Source: Gemmatimonadota bacterium (lineage in GTDB: Bacteria > JBHIER01 > G020348925). Taken from it: a stretch of 64,000 nucleotides of DNA. The position numbers were made by a program, and so were the translations under genes. The notes beneath the pieces are model-generated. The model did not search any database. It saw only the letters and a list, made by a program, of their open reading frames with translations, and was not told the origin of the DNA. Below, one piece after another: positions 16,939 to 27,117 of the stretch (position 1 is its first letter; each line of letters begins with the position of its first letter). The DNA lies in the NCBI GenBank assembly GCA_020348925.1, contig CP070758.1, positions 2,189,177-2,253,176 on the forward strand, given 5' to 3'.

Positions 16939-19185
16939 CTATTTCATCAGAATCATCCGTTTCGTACTCGTGAAGGTGCTGGTTTCGAGACGATAGAAAT
17001 AAACACCACTGGCCACATCCAGTCCGGCATCATCTCTACCATTCCAAAGAACGCTGTAGGTTCCAGCGACATGCTCACCGGCCTTCAGAGTCCGAACCTT
17101 CTGACCCAATACGTTGTACACGGCCAACTCGACAAAGCCATCCTCGGCCAATTGATAGTCGATCCTGGTCTCCGGGTTGAAGGGATTGGGATAGTTCTGA
17201 GCCAAGTGATGACTCTGCGGAATGGCGGCATCACCACGGGCGGGGTTCACACCAGTGCTTGTTTCGAACCACTCGAAGACCTTCTCGATCGTCTGCGTCA
17301 ATCCCGCTCTCGGTAAGAGATCACCGTTCTCCAGAGAGTCAAAAGCAAAGAAGTCGGCCCACGGGAGAAAACACGTCTTGTATCCGCCCCCGTCCTTGCG
17401 CACACCGGCTCCAAAGCCCGTGCCCACAGCGGGATCAGGGTCATACTGAAATATCTGCTCGGCACCTTCCGTTATAGCGACGATCCAGTCCGGCCACAGG
17501 TCAAGCGCCGGGTCAGTCGGATCCCAGGCATCGGGCAGAAAGTTCACACGAATACCCTCGAAATCCCCCATTCCCACGGCCACACTGTCGTATCCACCGT
17601 CGTCGGCACCGTGGTTATCGCTGATGGCATGGGCGACACCGAAGTAGTCGTACATGAACTCACCCACATCATGCTCCTCGTCCCAGTCGCAGTCATACTC
17701 CTGGTCGTGTATACAGTAATAGTCCTGGTCGATGTACAGCAGGTTATGGGGGTTCTCGCTCGTTCCTGCATCGAGCCAATCGACAAAGGGGTTACCGGCA
17801 TAGCTCCCACCGCCGGGTAGGGTGTTCCCACAGCCCCACCCCGAGATGTAGATGGTGCTCCAGCCGTAGTTGAGGACGCTGGCATCGATGCCCTGCATCT
17901 CAGCGTTGTTCCACAATTCGTACTCGTACTGCGTCCCCAGACTGGCCATCAGATCGACGAAGAACGTATCAAGGTCCGGTGTCGATTCATAATCCCAAAC
18001 GAGGAGAACATCCGCACCGGGATGCTCTGGGGCAGTCCGAGCGAAGGTGATCCTGCTTGAGGCTCCCACGAGGCCGGGAGTATCCGTCGCCTCGAGCCAA
18101 TACGAGACCACATCTCCAGGATTCAGGGCAGGGATCGTGGCCATGAAGGTGTCCGCTTCGCCCTCTTCCATCGGCAGCTCGTTGACGGTTCCGTTGAGAT
18201 CGTACTTAAGTGTTGCCGAAACCACCCCGGCCCGAGTCGGATCCTCGGCATCCAGATCCTCAATGACCGCTTTGATGGGAAAAGGCCCTGCACCGTACGT
18301 ATAGTTCTGCGCTTGAATATACGGATACGTGGGCGGAGTGTTTTCGTAGTATACGATCACGGCGTCGTACCACATGAAGTACTGCCGGATGAACCATCCA
18401 TCGTGAGGACCGGGTCCTTCGCCCGCTGAGTAGAACTTGAAGAAGTTAAAGGGTGTTGTCCAGTCGTACTGGGAGTAGAAACCCCATCCAGCCGTCTGGT
18501 AGTAAACCATGCCAATGTAAAAGGGGTCACGGCCCAAATCGATCTCGCCCTGCAAACCATATGCGGCGGGAATCTCAATCCACACATCAGCATGATCCCT
18601 GGTCACGGTGAACGGAAACGGTCCCCAGTAATGGTCGAGGTCGTCATCAACAGGATTGGTGATATCATCAAGAGCACTCAATCCGAGCGGGGAGTGACCA
18701 ACAATATCACCCGGAATCCACCCGTTGGGATCCGTGATCGGCTCAAAAGTACCCCACCATCCACTGGCATCCGTGCTATCCGTGGAGTAGATGAGAGGAT
18801 CGTAGTTTCTGGCATCCCAGATATCAACGAGCAAATTCCCCTCCCAGTTGATGGGTCGGAAACGAATGGCCAGCAGGCTGCAAGCGGCCGCCGGTTTCAG
18901 GTAAACAAGTGATGAGTCGCCGGGATTGAGGAACCCGAAGTTCACCAGTGTCGAGGCACCCGGATTCCGCCACGTCAAGGTGTCGATGATACCCGTGGTT
19001 CCCAAAACCCCCGGTGTCCTGTGGGGTGTAGGCAGAGGTTTTTTCTGGTGTATGGATTTGAATGCTTTCACATCGTTGTCCTGCCCAGGCCTCAGAATGG
19101 CAATCTCACCCGCATACGCAGCCACCGTCAGACCGAAGAAAATTGCACACAGTAAAAGAAAAGCAGGTAATCTTCTCATCATCAT
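16939..19185 (-). CDS. Secreted protein with T9SS type A sorting domain, function unknown
   Basis: 748 residues. Signal peptide (about 1-25, cleavage near AYAGEIA). The middle is a large Asp/Tyr/Trp-rich region with an Ig-like or transglutaminase-like beta domain around residues 290-380 (AVIEDLDAEDPTRAGVVSAT). A region after about residue 385 starts DVLLVWDYESTPDLDTFFVD and looks like the glutamine-amidotransferase-like fold often found in such surface proteins (VLLVDDD types). The C-terminal 95 residues are a T9SS type A tail (HLAQNYPNPFNPETRIDYQL, VYNVLGQKVRTL, STKRMILMK). No catalytic motif is recognised. It is last in the minus-strand export block and is closed by a terminator, so it is presumably carried over the outer membrane by the type IX system. 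Confidence 0.82.
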   Translation of the reverse strand: MMMRRLPAFLLLCAIFFGLTVAAYAGEIAILRPGQDNDVKAFKSIHQKKPLPTPHRTPGVLGTTGIIDTLTWRNPGASTLVNFGFLNPGDSSLVYLKPAAACSLLAIRFRPINWEGNLLVDIWDARNYDPLIYSTDSTDASGWWGTFEPITDPNGWIPGDIVGHSPLGLSALDDITNPVDDDLDHYWGPFPFTVTRDHADVWIEIPAAYGLQGEIDLGRDPFYIGMVYYQTAGWGFYSQYDWTTPFNFFKFYSAGEGPGPHDGWFIRQYFMWYDAVIVYYENTPPTYPYIQAQNYTYGAGPFPIKAVIEDLDAEDPTRAGVVSATLKYDLNGTVNELPMEEGEADTFMATIPALNPGDVVSYWLEATDTPGLVGASSRITFARTAPEHPGADVLLVWDYESTPDLDTFFVDLMASLGTQYEYELWNNAEMQGIDASVLNYGWSTIYISGWGCGNTLPGGGSYAGNPFVDWLDAGTSENPHNLLYIDQDYYCIHDQEYDCDWDEEHDVGEFMYDYFGVAHAISDNHGADDGGYDSVAVGMGDFEGIRVNFLPDAWDPTDPALDLWPDWIVAITEGAEQIFQYDPDPAVGTGFGAGVRKDGGGYKTCFLPWADFFAFDSLENGDLLPRAGLTQTIEKVFEWFETSTGVNPARGDAAIPQSHHLAQNYPNPFNPETRIDYQLAEDGFVELAVYNVLGQKVRTLKAGEHVAGTYSVLWNGRDDAGLDVASGVYFYRLETSTFTSTKRMILMK

Positions 19186-19386
19186 TCTCCCTCATTAGTT
19201 TTTCATCTCAATAAAATTTCACGTCGTGCTGAAACAAAGACTTTAGAATTTTCGGAAACGTCGCCTCACCTCCTTTCAATGAAAAGAAAACCTCACACAC
19301 CAGCTGTAGGAACAAAAAATCATCACCCCCTTTCTCAAATTGAAACAGATTTGTGCTACCCTCCTTCATGAACCATTGGTTTTCTC

Positions 19387-20538
19387 TCAGAAGAGTTCGT
19401 TAATCTTTTCCATTAAGTTCAATACAAAGTAACCGAAATCATCGAAATATTTGTATTCTACGACGATCTCGTAATCGACCTCGCTAAAGAATTTCGTTCC
19501 TTTGACGAAGATCCTGTTTCCGTCCTTCACCTGATCGACCGTCAGTGGGGTATGTGCCGCTGTCGTGGCGAACGTATACGTATCACCCAGACTAAAATCC
19601 GGTCTGCCGTCACGAATCGTGAACGTCACCTTGCCACCATCAAACCTGCCCGTTTTGATATCATATATCCCCAACAGACCTGTTTCAGAACCCACCACAC
19701 TAAATTTCCCGCCACTCTCCTCTGTTGTATCACAGGTGACCGTCCAGTACTCGGTCAGGGTTTCCTCGTCCGAAACCCCGATCTCCGAAATACTGCCTCC
19801 GCCGATGTTGCCGGTTTTTGAGGCGGGAACCGAAGCCACCGCAGCCGCGGACTCCACAGACAGGACTTCATTCACCCCCGTGTGCCGCATCTCTAAGATG
19901 GCCCATGTCGAATCCGTTGACACCTCAGGCGACTCAACCGTCTCCGTGGCATCCTGCGTGCTGAACTGAGTTGACCAGTCATGGTTGGGAACCAGTTCGT
20001 CGACCTTTTCCATGGCCTCTATATATCTTTTACTCTTAAAGGAAACTTGAGCAATCAAGACATGCAAGTCGTAGAATGTGATGGTCGAGTCGCCATAAAA
20101 TTTCCAATCGGGGTCGAAATGAAGAGTCGAATCGGCCGCGTAGATGACGGCCAGGCTGTCATTTCCAGAGGCCGCATAATTTGTAGCCGTCCCGGCATTG
20201 ACATGGAGTTTCCACAGAGACCAATCAGGTCGTGATCGGGTAAAGATGAAATTGTTCAAGGCCTTGTCGAAGGTCCCTGCCAATGTATAAGCCCAGCCTA
20301 ATCCCACATACGCTTCGGTGATCGTGGCATCTCGGTTCAGCACCTGCCTGAATTTGGTAATGGAGGAACTGAAATCCCCCCCTCGATAATCATCCCAGGC
20401 TTCTTTCATCAGAGAATTCGAAGTCGTTATCTTCGTCGGAATGTCATCACTCTCATGGGAGCACCCCCCTATCAGAATCATTGCTCCCACGCACAACATC
20501 AACCCAAAGCGTAAAAGATCCGCTCTTTTCGTCATCAT
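19387..20538 (-). CDS. Lipoprotein with TPR-like N-terminal region
   Basis: About 383 residues. The start is at ATG 20538, which has AAGGAG six bases upstream; the frame is open 17 codons further but without a site. A lipoprotein signal peptide ends in LIGGC. The next part (SLMKEAWDDYRGGDFSSSIT, AYVGLGWAYTLAGTFDKALN) has two or three tetratricopeptide-like helix pairs. The C-terminal half (from about 200) is beta-rich with charged and aromatic residues and no family I know. It lies 56 nt after the metalloprotease-like gene and is probably in the same transcript. Lipid-anchored TPR proteins often serve as scaffolds in surface assembly; that role here is inference. Confidence 0.78.
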   Translation of the reverse strand: MMTKRADLLRFGLMLCVGAMILIGGCSHESDDIPTKITTSNSLMKEAWDDYRGGDFSSSITKFRQVLNRDATITEAYVGLGWAYTLAGTFDKALNNFIFTRSRPDWSLWKLHVNAGTATNYAASGNDSLAVIYAADSTLHFDPDWKFYGDSTITFYDLHVLIAQVSFKSKRYIEAMEKVDELVPNHDWSTQFSTQDATETVESPEVSTDSTWAILEMRHTGVNEVLSVESAAAVASVPASKTGNIGGGSISEIGVSDEETLTEYWTVTCDTTEESGGKFSVVGSETGLLGIYDIKTGRFDGGKVTFTIRDGRPDFSLGDTYTFATTAAHTPLTVDQVKDGNRIFVKGTKFFSEVDYEIVVEYKYFDDFGYFVLNLMEKINELF

Positions 20539-20594
20539 AGCCCGCTCCTTCGAAAGATTGAAAATGATACGATTTCTTGTCGCATACATTCGAT

Positions 20595-23243
20595 CTATTT
20601 TAGTAGAACCATTCTCTTCGTTCGTTCAAATTGGCCGGTGTGAAGCCGGTAAAAATAGACGCCGCTGGAGACTTCGTTGCCCTCTTCATCTCTTCCGTCC
20701 CAGGTGACCGTGTAGTATCCCGGGGTCTTGGGTCCATCCACCAGCGTGCGGACCTCGTGACCCAAAATATTGTAGACCTTCAAGGTGGTCTTGACAGAGG
20801 ATCTGATATTAGATATCTGATATCTGATATCCGTGCTCGGGTTGAACGGGTTGGGATAATTCTGCATGAGCGCATACGTCATCGGCAGCTCCGCTCCGGC
20901 GCTGACGCGCCCCACCTGAATCTGATACTGCCCGAGTCGATCAATCTCCACCGAAATCGTATTGCGAACTCGATCCACTGTGCCTCCAAGACACACCCAC
21001 TCCGAACCTTCCAAGCGCCGGATGTCCAATTCCGATTCAGAAGCATCACTCAGTGCTTCCTCGTCGTACTTCAACGTCAACACGGCCTCCCGGTAAAGTC
21101 TCCGGCCGGCAGGTCCGAACTGGTATGCACGTCCCACCTCCTGACCGGACTCGCTTTTCGCGGATATCATCCCTATGCCATTGAAGAAACTCGCTTTGGC
21201 ATGACTCACGATACCTGGGGCGAGAGACGCTACCGGGAACAGGGTGACGTACGTTTGACGCGCAAAAGCTCCGGCCGGCAGCACCAGGCTGGCTGCTCCG
21301 TCCGAACTTGTCAGCGCTGCGCCTGTGCTTGTGTTCGCAATTTTTACCGAACCGCTGATCTCATCCGGGGGAGCCACGTTTCCCGCAATATCCCAACCGC
21401 CGGCCAAAATCTCGTACGTGCCCTCCCCTGAAAGCACCTGCTCCACGTGATATATGATCGTATTCTTCCACCATGTCGAGCCGTCCCCCAGAATCAGAGC
21501 ATACTTCTCTATATCCATCAGAGTGTCGATTTCACCCCCGACGGAGATGACCAACTCAGGACGCTGATCCTGATTATCGACGACATACAGCGACTCGTTG
21601 GACGCGACGTAAATATCAAGATACCTGTCCGCTAAAGGATTTTGCAGTACCCCGATGTGAAGCGGTTCGGGATCGGTCTCGTCATTATCTATGACGATCT
21701 GGGTCCTCGTATTACTTCCGTCCTTGGCTTCCTTGTGAATGACGGTCAGGAACAACGTCGAATAGTCCTTGCCGCGTCCGTAGCCGGAGGCGTCGAAGAC
21801 GGTCCGATTCCGATCATCCAAGGTTAAAAATTCGAGCGTCAAGGAATCGTACAGCACGGGATCCGGCGCAAAAGACATCAAATACATGGAATTCGTCTTT
21901 ACGGCGATGACCCGGAAATTGTGCTCGAGGCCTCCGTTGAAAACAATATTGGGGTTGTAACAGTCGCGGTTCTCGTTGCCGAGACAGGGAGCAGGCGGAA
22001 TAATCGTTATGAAATCGGCCGACCATTGATTTCCCGGGTACTTGTAGGGCGCATTGTCCAGGGTCCCCCAATAGGTGAACGTCTTCCCATCCAGCAATGC
22101 CCCGGAGTTATAATACTTGAACGAGTACTTCCCGTCGTAAAAGTCCTTCTGGGGCCAATCCATGAACCAGGCCAACTGCTCATCGATAAAGAGGCTGTCG
22201 AAGTCCACTTGACCTTTTCCGTTTGCCGCCAGAGCGGCAGTCACTGCCTCAGTTCCAGCGTTCCTTGTGTCAGTGGCTATCGTTTGAATGACCTCGATCC
22301 CGTAGTGTTCGAAAATGTACTGGAAGAACATGGTTGTCTTGGCCTGATCCTGCACCTCAGGCTGCTCCCGACAATCCAAATTCGTGAGATGAGATTGGTA
22401 ATAGAAGGTAAGTGGCATTCTCGAAAAAACATTCGGGTTGGCCAGTCCGTAACCGCATATGAACTGTGAAAAATACGTCAACCCTTCGTGTATCCAGCAC
22501 TCCTCATCAGGATCGTTGCCGTATTGCAGGAGATGCGTAAACTGCTGGGCCACACTCGCCAGACCATCGACAGAAGGATCAAAGGGATAACAATCGATGT
22601 AGATCACTTCGCGGTAATTGCTGAATTCGTTATCGACGGGAGTCAACTGATTGGCCGGATCGAAGTAGCCGATCATGGCCGCGGCACCGATGGCCTCCGT
22701 ACAGTCTATTAAAAGGATATAAATTAGTGAATCGCCATCGACATCCGGAGGTTTCCCATAAACGCTCGTCAGTTTTTCGTAGATACCGGCCGTGCTGCTC
22801 AGAATGCCCTCGACCGTATCGTCGGCCGCCGGTGACGTCGTATCGAAGGCCGCAATAATGGCATGCACATCCTCCATGTCGATTCGTATCGAGTCGGGAT
22901 TTACGATGACGTCGGTCGCCACGAAGGTCGTATCGATAACGTAGGTTGTATCGATACTGATATCGGTTGTATCGATAGTCATATCGACCGTATCGAGATC
23001 CGCTATCTCCAGAAATCGACCCTTGTCCCATTGAGAGTTCTGAGTCCATACATAGCAGTGTTCCCCGATTCCTCGCAGGGTCATAGGGGTCTTGTAATAA
23101 TTGGTGAAGAAGTGGAAGTCATAGAAGTAAAAACTGGTCGTATCGCGCACGCTCCACTTCTGGGCCACTCCTATGTCGCATATTCCCAAGACTAAAGCTG
23201 CCACCACGACAGCCGCCAGAAGTACCTGTATCCTTCGCATCAT
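20595..23243 (-). CDS. Metalloprotease-like secreted protein with degenerate HExxH and T9SS tail
   Basis: 882 residues with signal peptide. Residues about 130-350 resemble zinc peptidases of the M6/M30 (hyicolysin) type, in which HExxH is followed some 15-20 residues later by a WxxEG segment. Here that site reads QQFTH (about residue 231, codons checked in the DNA), so the first His and the catalytic Glu are both replaced by Gln, while WIHEGLTYFSQ is kept. The protein is therefore probably inactive as a protease and may act as a binder. A short Thr/Asp-rich repeat (IDTTDISIDTTYVIDTT) lies near residue 95. The tail is T9SS type A (MQNYPNPFNPSTDIRYQISN to RTKRMVLLK). The start has a GGGGGG-rich site. 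Neighbours are PorV upstream and the TPR lipoprotein downstream. Confidence 0.85.
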   Translation of the reverse strand: MMRRIQVLLAAVVVAALVLGICDIGVAQKWSVRDTTSFYFYDFHFFTNYYKTPMTLRGIGEHCYVWTQNSQWDKGRFLEIADLDTVDMTIDTTDISIDTTYVIDTTFVATDVIVNPDSIRIDMEDVHAIIAAFDTTSPAADDTVEGILSSTAGIYEKLTSVYGKPPDVDGDSLIYILLIDCTEAIGAAAMIGYFDPANQLTPVDNEFSNYREVIYIDCYPFDPSVDGLASVAQQFTHLLQYGNDPDEECWIHEGLTYFSQFICGYGLANPNVFSRMPLTFYYQSHLTNLDCREQPEVQDQAKTTMFFQYIFEHYGIEVIQTIATDTRNAGTEAVTAALAANGKGQVDFDSLFIDEQLAWFMDWPQKDFYDGKYSFKYYNSGALLDGKTFTYWGTLDNAPYKYPGNQWSADFITIIPPAPCLGNENRDCYNPNIVFNGGLEHNFRVIAVKTNSMYLMSFAPDPVLYDSLTLEFLTLDDRNRTVFDASGYGRGKDYSTLFLTVIHKEAKDGSNTRTQIVIDNDETDPEPLHIGVLQNPLADRYLDIYVASNESLYVVDNQDQRPELVISVGGEIDTLMDIEKYALILGDGSTWWKNTIIYHVEQVLSGEGTYEILAGGWDIAGNVAPPDEISGSVKIANTSTGAALTSSDGAASLVLPAGAFARQTYVTLFPVASLAPGIVSHAKASFFNGIGMISAKSESGQEVGRAYQFGPAGRRLYREAVLTLKYDEEALSDASESELDIRRLEGSEWVCLGGTVDRVRNTISVEIDRLGQYQIQVGRVSAGAELPMTYALMQNYPNPFNPSTDIRYQISNIRSSVKTTLKVYNILGHEVRTLVDGPKTPGYYTVTWDGRDEEGNEVSSGVYFYRLHTGQFERTKRMVLLK

Positions 23244-23427
23244 AACCAGCCCCCCTTTTCTGATTGTGACAATCGGTCAGAGGAGATCGTAAACGTGCGG
23301 AGAATTCTCAAGAATTCCTGCTCTCGACAACACCCCCTGTCGTTGCCCGGTGTCTTTCTCCGTCCCTTCAATTCTCCTCCCTCTGCGTATATTGTATCGT
23401 AACTGTACTCTTTGAAGTTTATCTCTC

Positions 23428-24453
23428 TTAGAAGCCCACTCCCATTGAGAAGCGATGGACACCTTCCAAAATACCCAAATCGGAATAGGCGTAATCGATC
23501 CTCACATCGCCCAGATCGCTGATGTCAAACTTAAATCCAGCTCCAAAGCTGACTGTTTGGCTATCGTGCCGGGCCATGTAACCGGCCCGAAAGGCAATCA
23601 GGTCCATGAGCCAATATTCCGCTCCCATGTTGAGTCGCTCCATGTTGTCGTTGGGGTGATCGGCTTCGACACAGGCTGTCAGAAAATGCTCCTCCGTATC
23701 AAGTAAGTCCATGGCCAATCCGACCCGAAAGGTTAACGGCATGTGGTACTTTCTGTATCCAGTCGCCTCTTCGGTGACAAATTCGCCCTCCCCTGGGTCA
23801 AACCCGAAAAAGTCCTCCACCTCTCCTGGAGGGGACAACTCCGGGCCAAAGTTCTGGATCGACATACCCATGCGCAGGGATTTGTACCCTGTGAAATAGA
23901 GTGTGCCGATGTCGACTCCCCACACGGATGTGGCCATCCTCTCGTCAGTGGCAGGGTTGTCCACTCCGAAATCCTCCCTGACGATTTTCACGTTCCCGCC
24001 GACGGCAAATTTGTCCGTCAGCCATCTGGCAAAGGAGACCCCCAGCATCAGATCGGAATAGCTGAACTTCTCACCCGTCCCTTGGGGTTGTTCGACGGTG
24101 GTCACATTCATATCGCCGGACCCCAGATAACAGAAACTCAAGCCGACTGTGCCAATCCCTTCCAGTGTTTTGGCGAAACCGGCGGCCTGGAGCCCGATAT
24201 CGGCGACCCATTCTGTGTGGGAGAGGTGTACATCGTTCTTCTCCACCAACACCAGACCGGCTGGATTCCAGAAGATGGCCGACGCATCATTGGCCACAGC
24301 AACGTATGCCTCCGACATAGCCACTGCTCTCGCCCCAATGCCTATTTTCAGGAACTGTGCTCCGGAAGTTCCCACTTTGGCAAATTCTTGGCCGGATACG
24401 GCCAGGGGGAGGCAGAGTCCAAGTACACTTATAAAAACGATCGCTTTTCTCAT
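23428..24453 (-). CDS. PorV/PorQ-family outer-membrane protein
   Basis: 341 residues. Signal peptide, then the family opening (AKVGTSGAQFLKIGIGARAV, DASAIFWNPAGL) and a predicted beta-barrel to the C-terminal residue (RFSMGVGF). PorV-type proteins are FadL-like barrels that shuttle type IX substrates from the translocon to the attachment complex. This one lies among genes whose products carry type IX tails, which fits that job, though FCB genomes carry many paralogues with unclear roles. It starts at ATG 24453, 52 nt after the 842-residue protein, and is followed by 184 nt with no gene before the metalloprotease-like gene. No cell-wall hydrolase or ligase domain is present. Confidence 0.88.
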   Translation of the reverse strand: MRKAIVFISVLGLCLPLAVSGQEFAKVGTSGAQFLKIGIGARAVAMSEAYVAVANDASAIFWNPAGLVLVEKNDVHLSHTEWVADIGLQAAGFAKTLEGIGTVGLSFCYLGSGDMNVTTVEQPQGTGEKFSYSDLMLGVSFARWLTDKFAVGGNVKIVREDFGVDNPATDERMATSVWGVDIGTLYFTGYKSLRMGMSIQNFGPELSPPGEVEDFFGFDPGEGEFVTEEATGYRKYHMPLTFRVGLAMDLLDTEEHFLTACVEADHPNDNMERLNMGAEYWLMDLIAFRAGYMARHDSQTVSFGAGFKFDISDLGDVRIDYAYSDLGILEGVHRFSMGVGF

Positions 24454-24505
24454 CTTAGCGCCCCTCCTTCTATGAATGCTTTGGTCTCTGGATATTTCAT
24501 ATGTC

Positions 24506-27034
24506 TTATTCGGCCATTAAGATGACAAACTTATCGATTCTTTTTTCGTTCGGAGTCTCGACGACGTACAGATAGAGACCGCTCACGACACTCTGGTCGT
24601 TACGAGAGATCAGATCCCATTCCTCACTGTCGGCACCGGCGAAACTACTGTTCTGATCGTGATAGATTTCATAGACCAAGTCTCCTGTCAGGGTAAAAAT
24701 GGAGATTTTACAGACAGGAGGCAGATTGATGAACATGATTTTATCGTGGTACTGCCTCTCCCACTTGGCCGTTCCCAAATACGGATTCGGAACGACCTTC
24801 ACACTGTCAACCGATGGTGTCGGATCTCCCTCCTCATAGTAAACGACCGGGACCACACCCGAAGGGCCTCCGGTTTCAGGATCTGTTTTGTAGTTTGAAC
24901 GCGAACTCTCCTGAGGAGGAAGGAACACGCCGTGGACGTCCTGCTGCCGGCCGAAATCGTACGCAACGATAGAATAATAATATGGCAGTCCGTTCAGTGG
25001 AGGATTTATGGGGTTTCCCCACGGAGTGACGTACGTTTTGTTGCCATCAGCGTCCTCTATGGAGTCCAGACTCTCCGGATCGCAGAACTGGTGATCCGGT
25101 GGGATCGATGGCAGATCCACTAAAATGGGATTCCCCGTCTCGTCTTTCAAAGTGTCTCCCCCCGTGACCCAAACAGCCACCGAATCGTCAACATTATCGT
25201 AGGCGTAGATGAGCTCCCACCCTGCAGGCTTATACAGGCTTCGATAAATCTTATACCCCCTGAAATCGAGAAGGTTATCCTTCACATCAGGGGTTCCCTC
25301 GGCGACATTATCCCAGACCAGGGTCACTTTGCGGTTGCCGGCACTGTAATTCAAAACAGGCACGAGAGGCGGAGCAGGAAGGACCCAATGGTTGTCACAG
25401 TCAAAACATGAGGGATGATACGGATCGCTGTGAGTGCTCCCTTCGTAGTACGCCAGGAGGGCGGTGTCGAGATGTTTCCGCACACCCTCAAGTCCGCGGC
25501 CGACAGCCACAGCGTAGACGAAAGACAGGGTGTCACCCTCATTGAAATCAAAGGGTCCGGTGGACTGAAGCCACCGATAATCGAAAACAGGAGCGTTGAA
25601 GTCGGAATGGTGGGGGTTGACCATGTACCGTTTCCCCTTCATGGCAACATGACGACCGTCCATATACTCCAGTTTCTCCGTATCACTTCCCGGATCGCTC
25701 TCCCAATTCCACCAGCTGTGACAGTACGGCATCATAAGACTGTCCGAGAGCGTATAGACGGTGGAGTCCTCCTGAGTTGGAGGGCCGGAATAATTGTAAT
25801 AGGCCGACAATTTATCGCCGACAGGAAGCTTTTTCACCTCACTATTTGTTCCCGTATAAATCAATCTCCCTCCGATGTATCCATCGCAGGGATAGGGCAC
25901 CTGTGCCCGTTCCTGAAAGTCGTTCTCCGGTGTCGTTTGATGATCACCATCGTAAATGTAGGACATGTTCCTCGGAACAGCGAATCCGTAGACGACGATT
26001 GAGTCCTGCACGTCCGGGTGCTTGAAGGCAATTCGCTGCCCGCGTAACTGGGCCACACTATTTACAAAATCCTCCGCTAAGAGGAGCGTGTACTCGTCCG
26101 GAAATCCATCGGGTTCAACAAGCCCCTCGTCATAGTTGGGATTGTCAGGATCCCCGTACGGGACACCCCACTCATCGTATCCGGTGATCTTATCACCGTC
26201 CCAGTCGAAGGGATCGACGATGTCACCTCTGTTGAAAGGGAGACCTGGGGGAACTTCAGGAAGCTCGTCCGTTCTTGAGTCGTTCCTGTCTGTATACTGA
26301 GAACCGTCCCAGCCATCGAAATCGACGAGATCATCGATATGGGGGTCGGACACATCCAGCTGACAGTTGTCAGCATCGAAGATCCAGGCCGCGTAGAAAT
26401 TTTCGTAGTCCTTCGTCCCTTCATTAATGATCTTCAATTCAAAAGCGATAATATCGTCGTAGTCGGGCATCGACCATGTCAGACCTCTCTGGAGGACGCG
26501 CACATTTAACGGAGTGTGACCTAAAATACTTTCCTTATCATCATACTCGACGTAGCTGTCGAGAATCCCTCTGGCTTGCGAACCGCTGATGTAGTTGACG
26601 GCAATGCGCTCCACACCGCTGGGGTCCGTGAACAGGGGACCGCTGTTGGCTACCGGATAGAACTCGTAGTTACCGTAATCGGCGTGGCTGACAACATCCT
26701 CACCATCAACTAAGGCACCACACCAGAAGCGACCCTCCCAATTGTATCCATTCTCTGACCCTCCGGGCCACTCGAAGTTCGGCCACTGAAAGTTGGCGTT
26801 TCCGTAGATCCCGTGATTGCTCACGCACGTCCAGAGGGCACCGATGTTATGTATCTGGCCGGTCTCACTGGCATACCACTGTAAACCCTGCTCACCGGTC
26901 GGTTTGGCCTGGGACATGGGGGAGGTCACAGAGCCCTTTGTCCGAGCTTCTGTTTCGCTCACAACACAGCCGAGAAGCAAAGAGAAACCGGCTAAGACAC
27001 ATAAGACGAACAGTACCTTTGATTTAATCTTCAT
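24506..27034 (-). CDS. Secreted or lipid-anchored companion protein of the second TonB receptor
   Basis: 842 residues. The signal peptide contains LLLGC, a possible lipobox with Cys23. The opening (HNIGALWTCVSNHGIYGNAN, ENGYNWEGRFWCGALVDG) has the same flavour as the truncated protein at 1-638. A fibronectin type III-like domain lies near residues 560-640 (RKVTLVWDNVAEGTPDVKDN, FRGYKIYRSL). The end (VKVVPNPYLG, SGLYLYVVETP, DKFVILMAE) is a diverged T9SS-type tail. A Cys lipobox together with a type IX tail would be unusual, so one of the two may not function. It lies 83 nt after the TonB receptor and 52 nt before PorV. Family and ligand are unknown; a substrate-binding partner of the receptor, replacing SusD, is inference. 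Confidence 0.8.
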   Translation of the reverse strand: MKIKSKVLFVLCVLAGFSLLLGCVVSETEARTKGSVTSPMSQAKPTGEQGLQWYASETGQIHNIGALWTCVSNHGIYGNANFQWPNFEWPGGSENGYNWEGRFWCGALVDGEDVVSHADYGNYEFYPVANSGPLFTDPSGVERIAVNYISGSQARGILDSYVEYDDKESILGHTPLNVRVLQRGLTWSMPDYDDIIAFELKIINEGTKDYENFYAAWIFDADNCQLDVSDPHIDDLVDFDGWDGSQYTDRNDSRTDELPEVPPGLPFNRGDIVDPFDWDGDKITGYDEWGVPYGDPDNPNYDEGLVEPDGFPDEYTLLLAEDFVNSVAQLRGQRIAFKHPDVQDSIVVYGFAVPRNMSYIYDGDHQTTPENDFQERAQVPYPCDGYIGGRLIYTGTNSEVKKLPVGDKLSAYYNYSGPPTQEDSTVYTLSDSLMMPYCHSWWNWESDPGSDTEKLEYMDGRHVAMKGKRYMVNPHHSDFNAPVFDYRWLQSTGPFDFNEGDTLSFVYAVAVGRGLEGVRKHLDTALLAYYEGSTHSDPYHPSCFDCDNHWVLPAPPLVPVLNYSAGNRKVTLVWDNVAEGTPDVKDNLLDFRGYKIYRSLYKPAGWELIYAYDNVDDSVAVWVTGGDTLKDETGNPILVDLPSIPPDHQFCDPESLDSIEDADGNKTYVTPWGNPINPPLNGLPYYYSIVAYDFGRQQDVHGVFLPPQESSRSNYKTDPETGGPSGVVPVVYYEEGDPTPSVDSVKVVPNPYLGTAKWERQYHDKIMFINLPPVCKISIFTLTGDLVYEIYHDQNSSFAGADSEEWDLISRNDQSVVSGLYLYVVETPNEKRIDKFVILMAE

Positions 27035-27071
27035 CGCCTTTCACCTCCAGAAAAGTTCACCTCTCAAACAA

Positions 27072-27104
27072 GGGGAGCGGCTGTTGCGTCAACAGCCGCT
27101 CCCC
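27072..27104 (-). terminator. Strong hairpin between receptor and companion genes
   Basis: GGGGAGCGGCTGTTG and CAACAGCCGCTCCCC pair perfectly (15 bp) around a 3-nt loop. On the minus strand it is followed by TTGTTTGAG, a weak T tract. It lies 13 nt after the TonB stop codon. It may terminate partially or protect the receptor mRNA so that receptor and companion are made in different amounts. Confidence 0.7.
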
Positions 27105-27117
27105 TCCCCATTGCATT

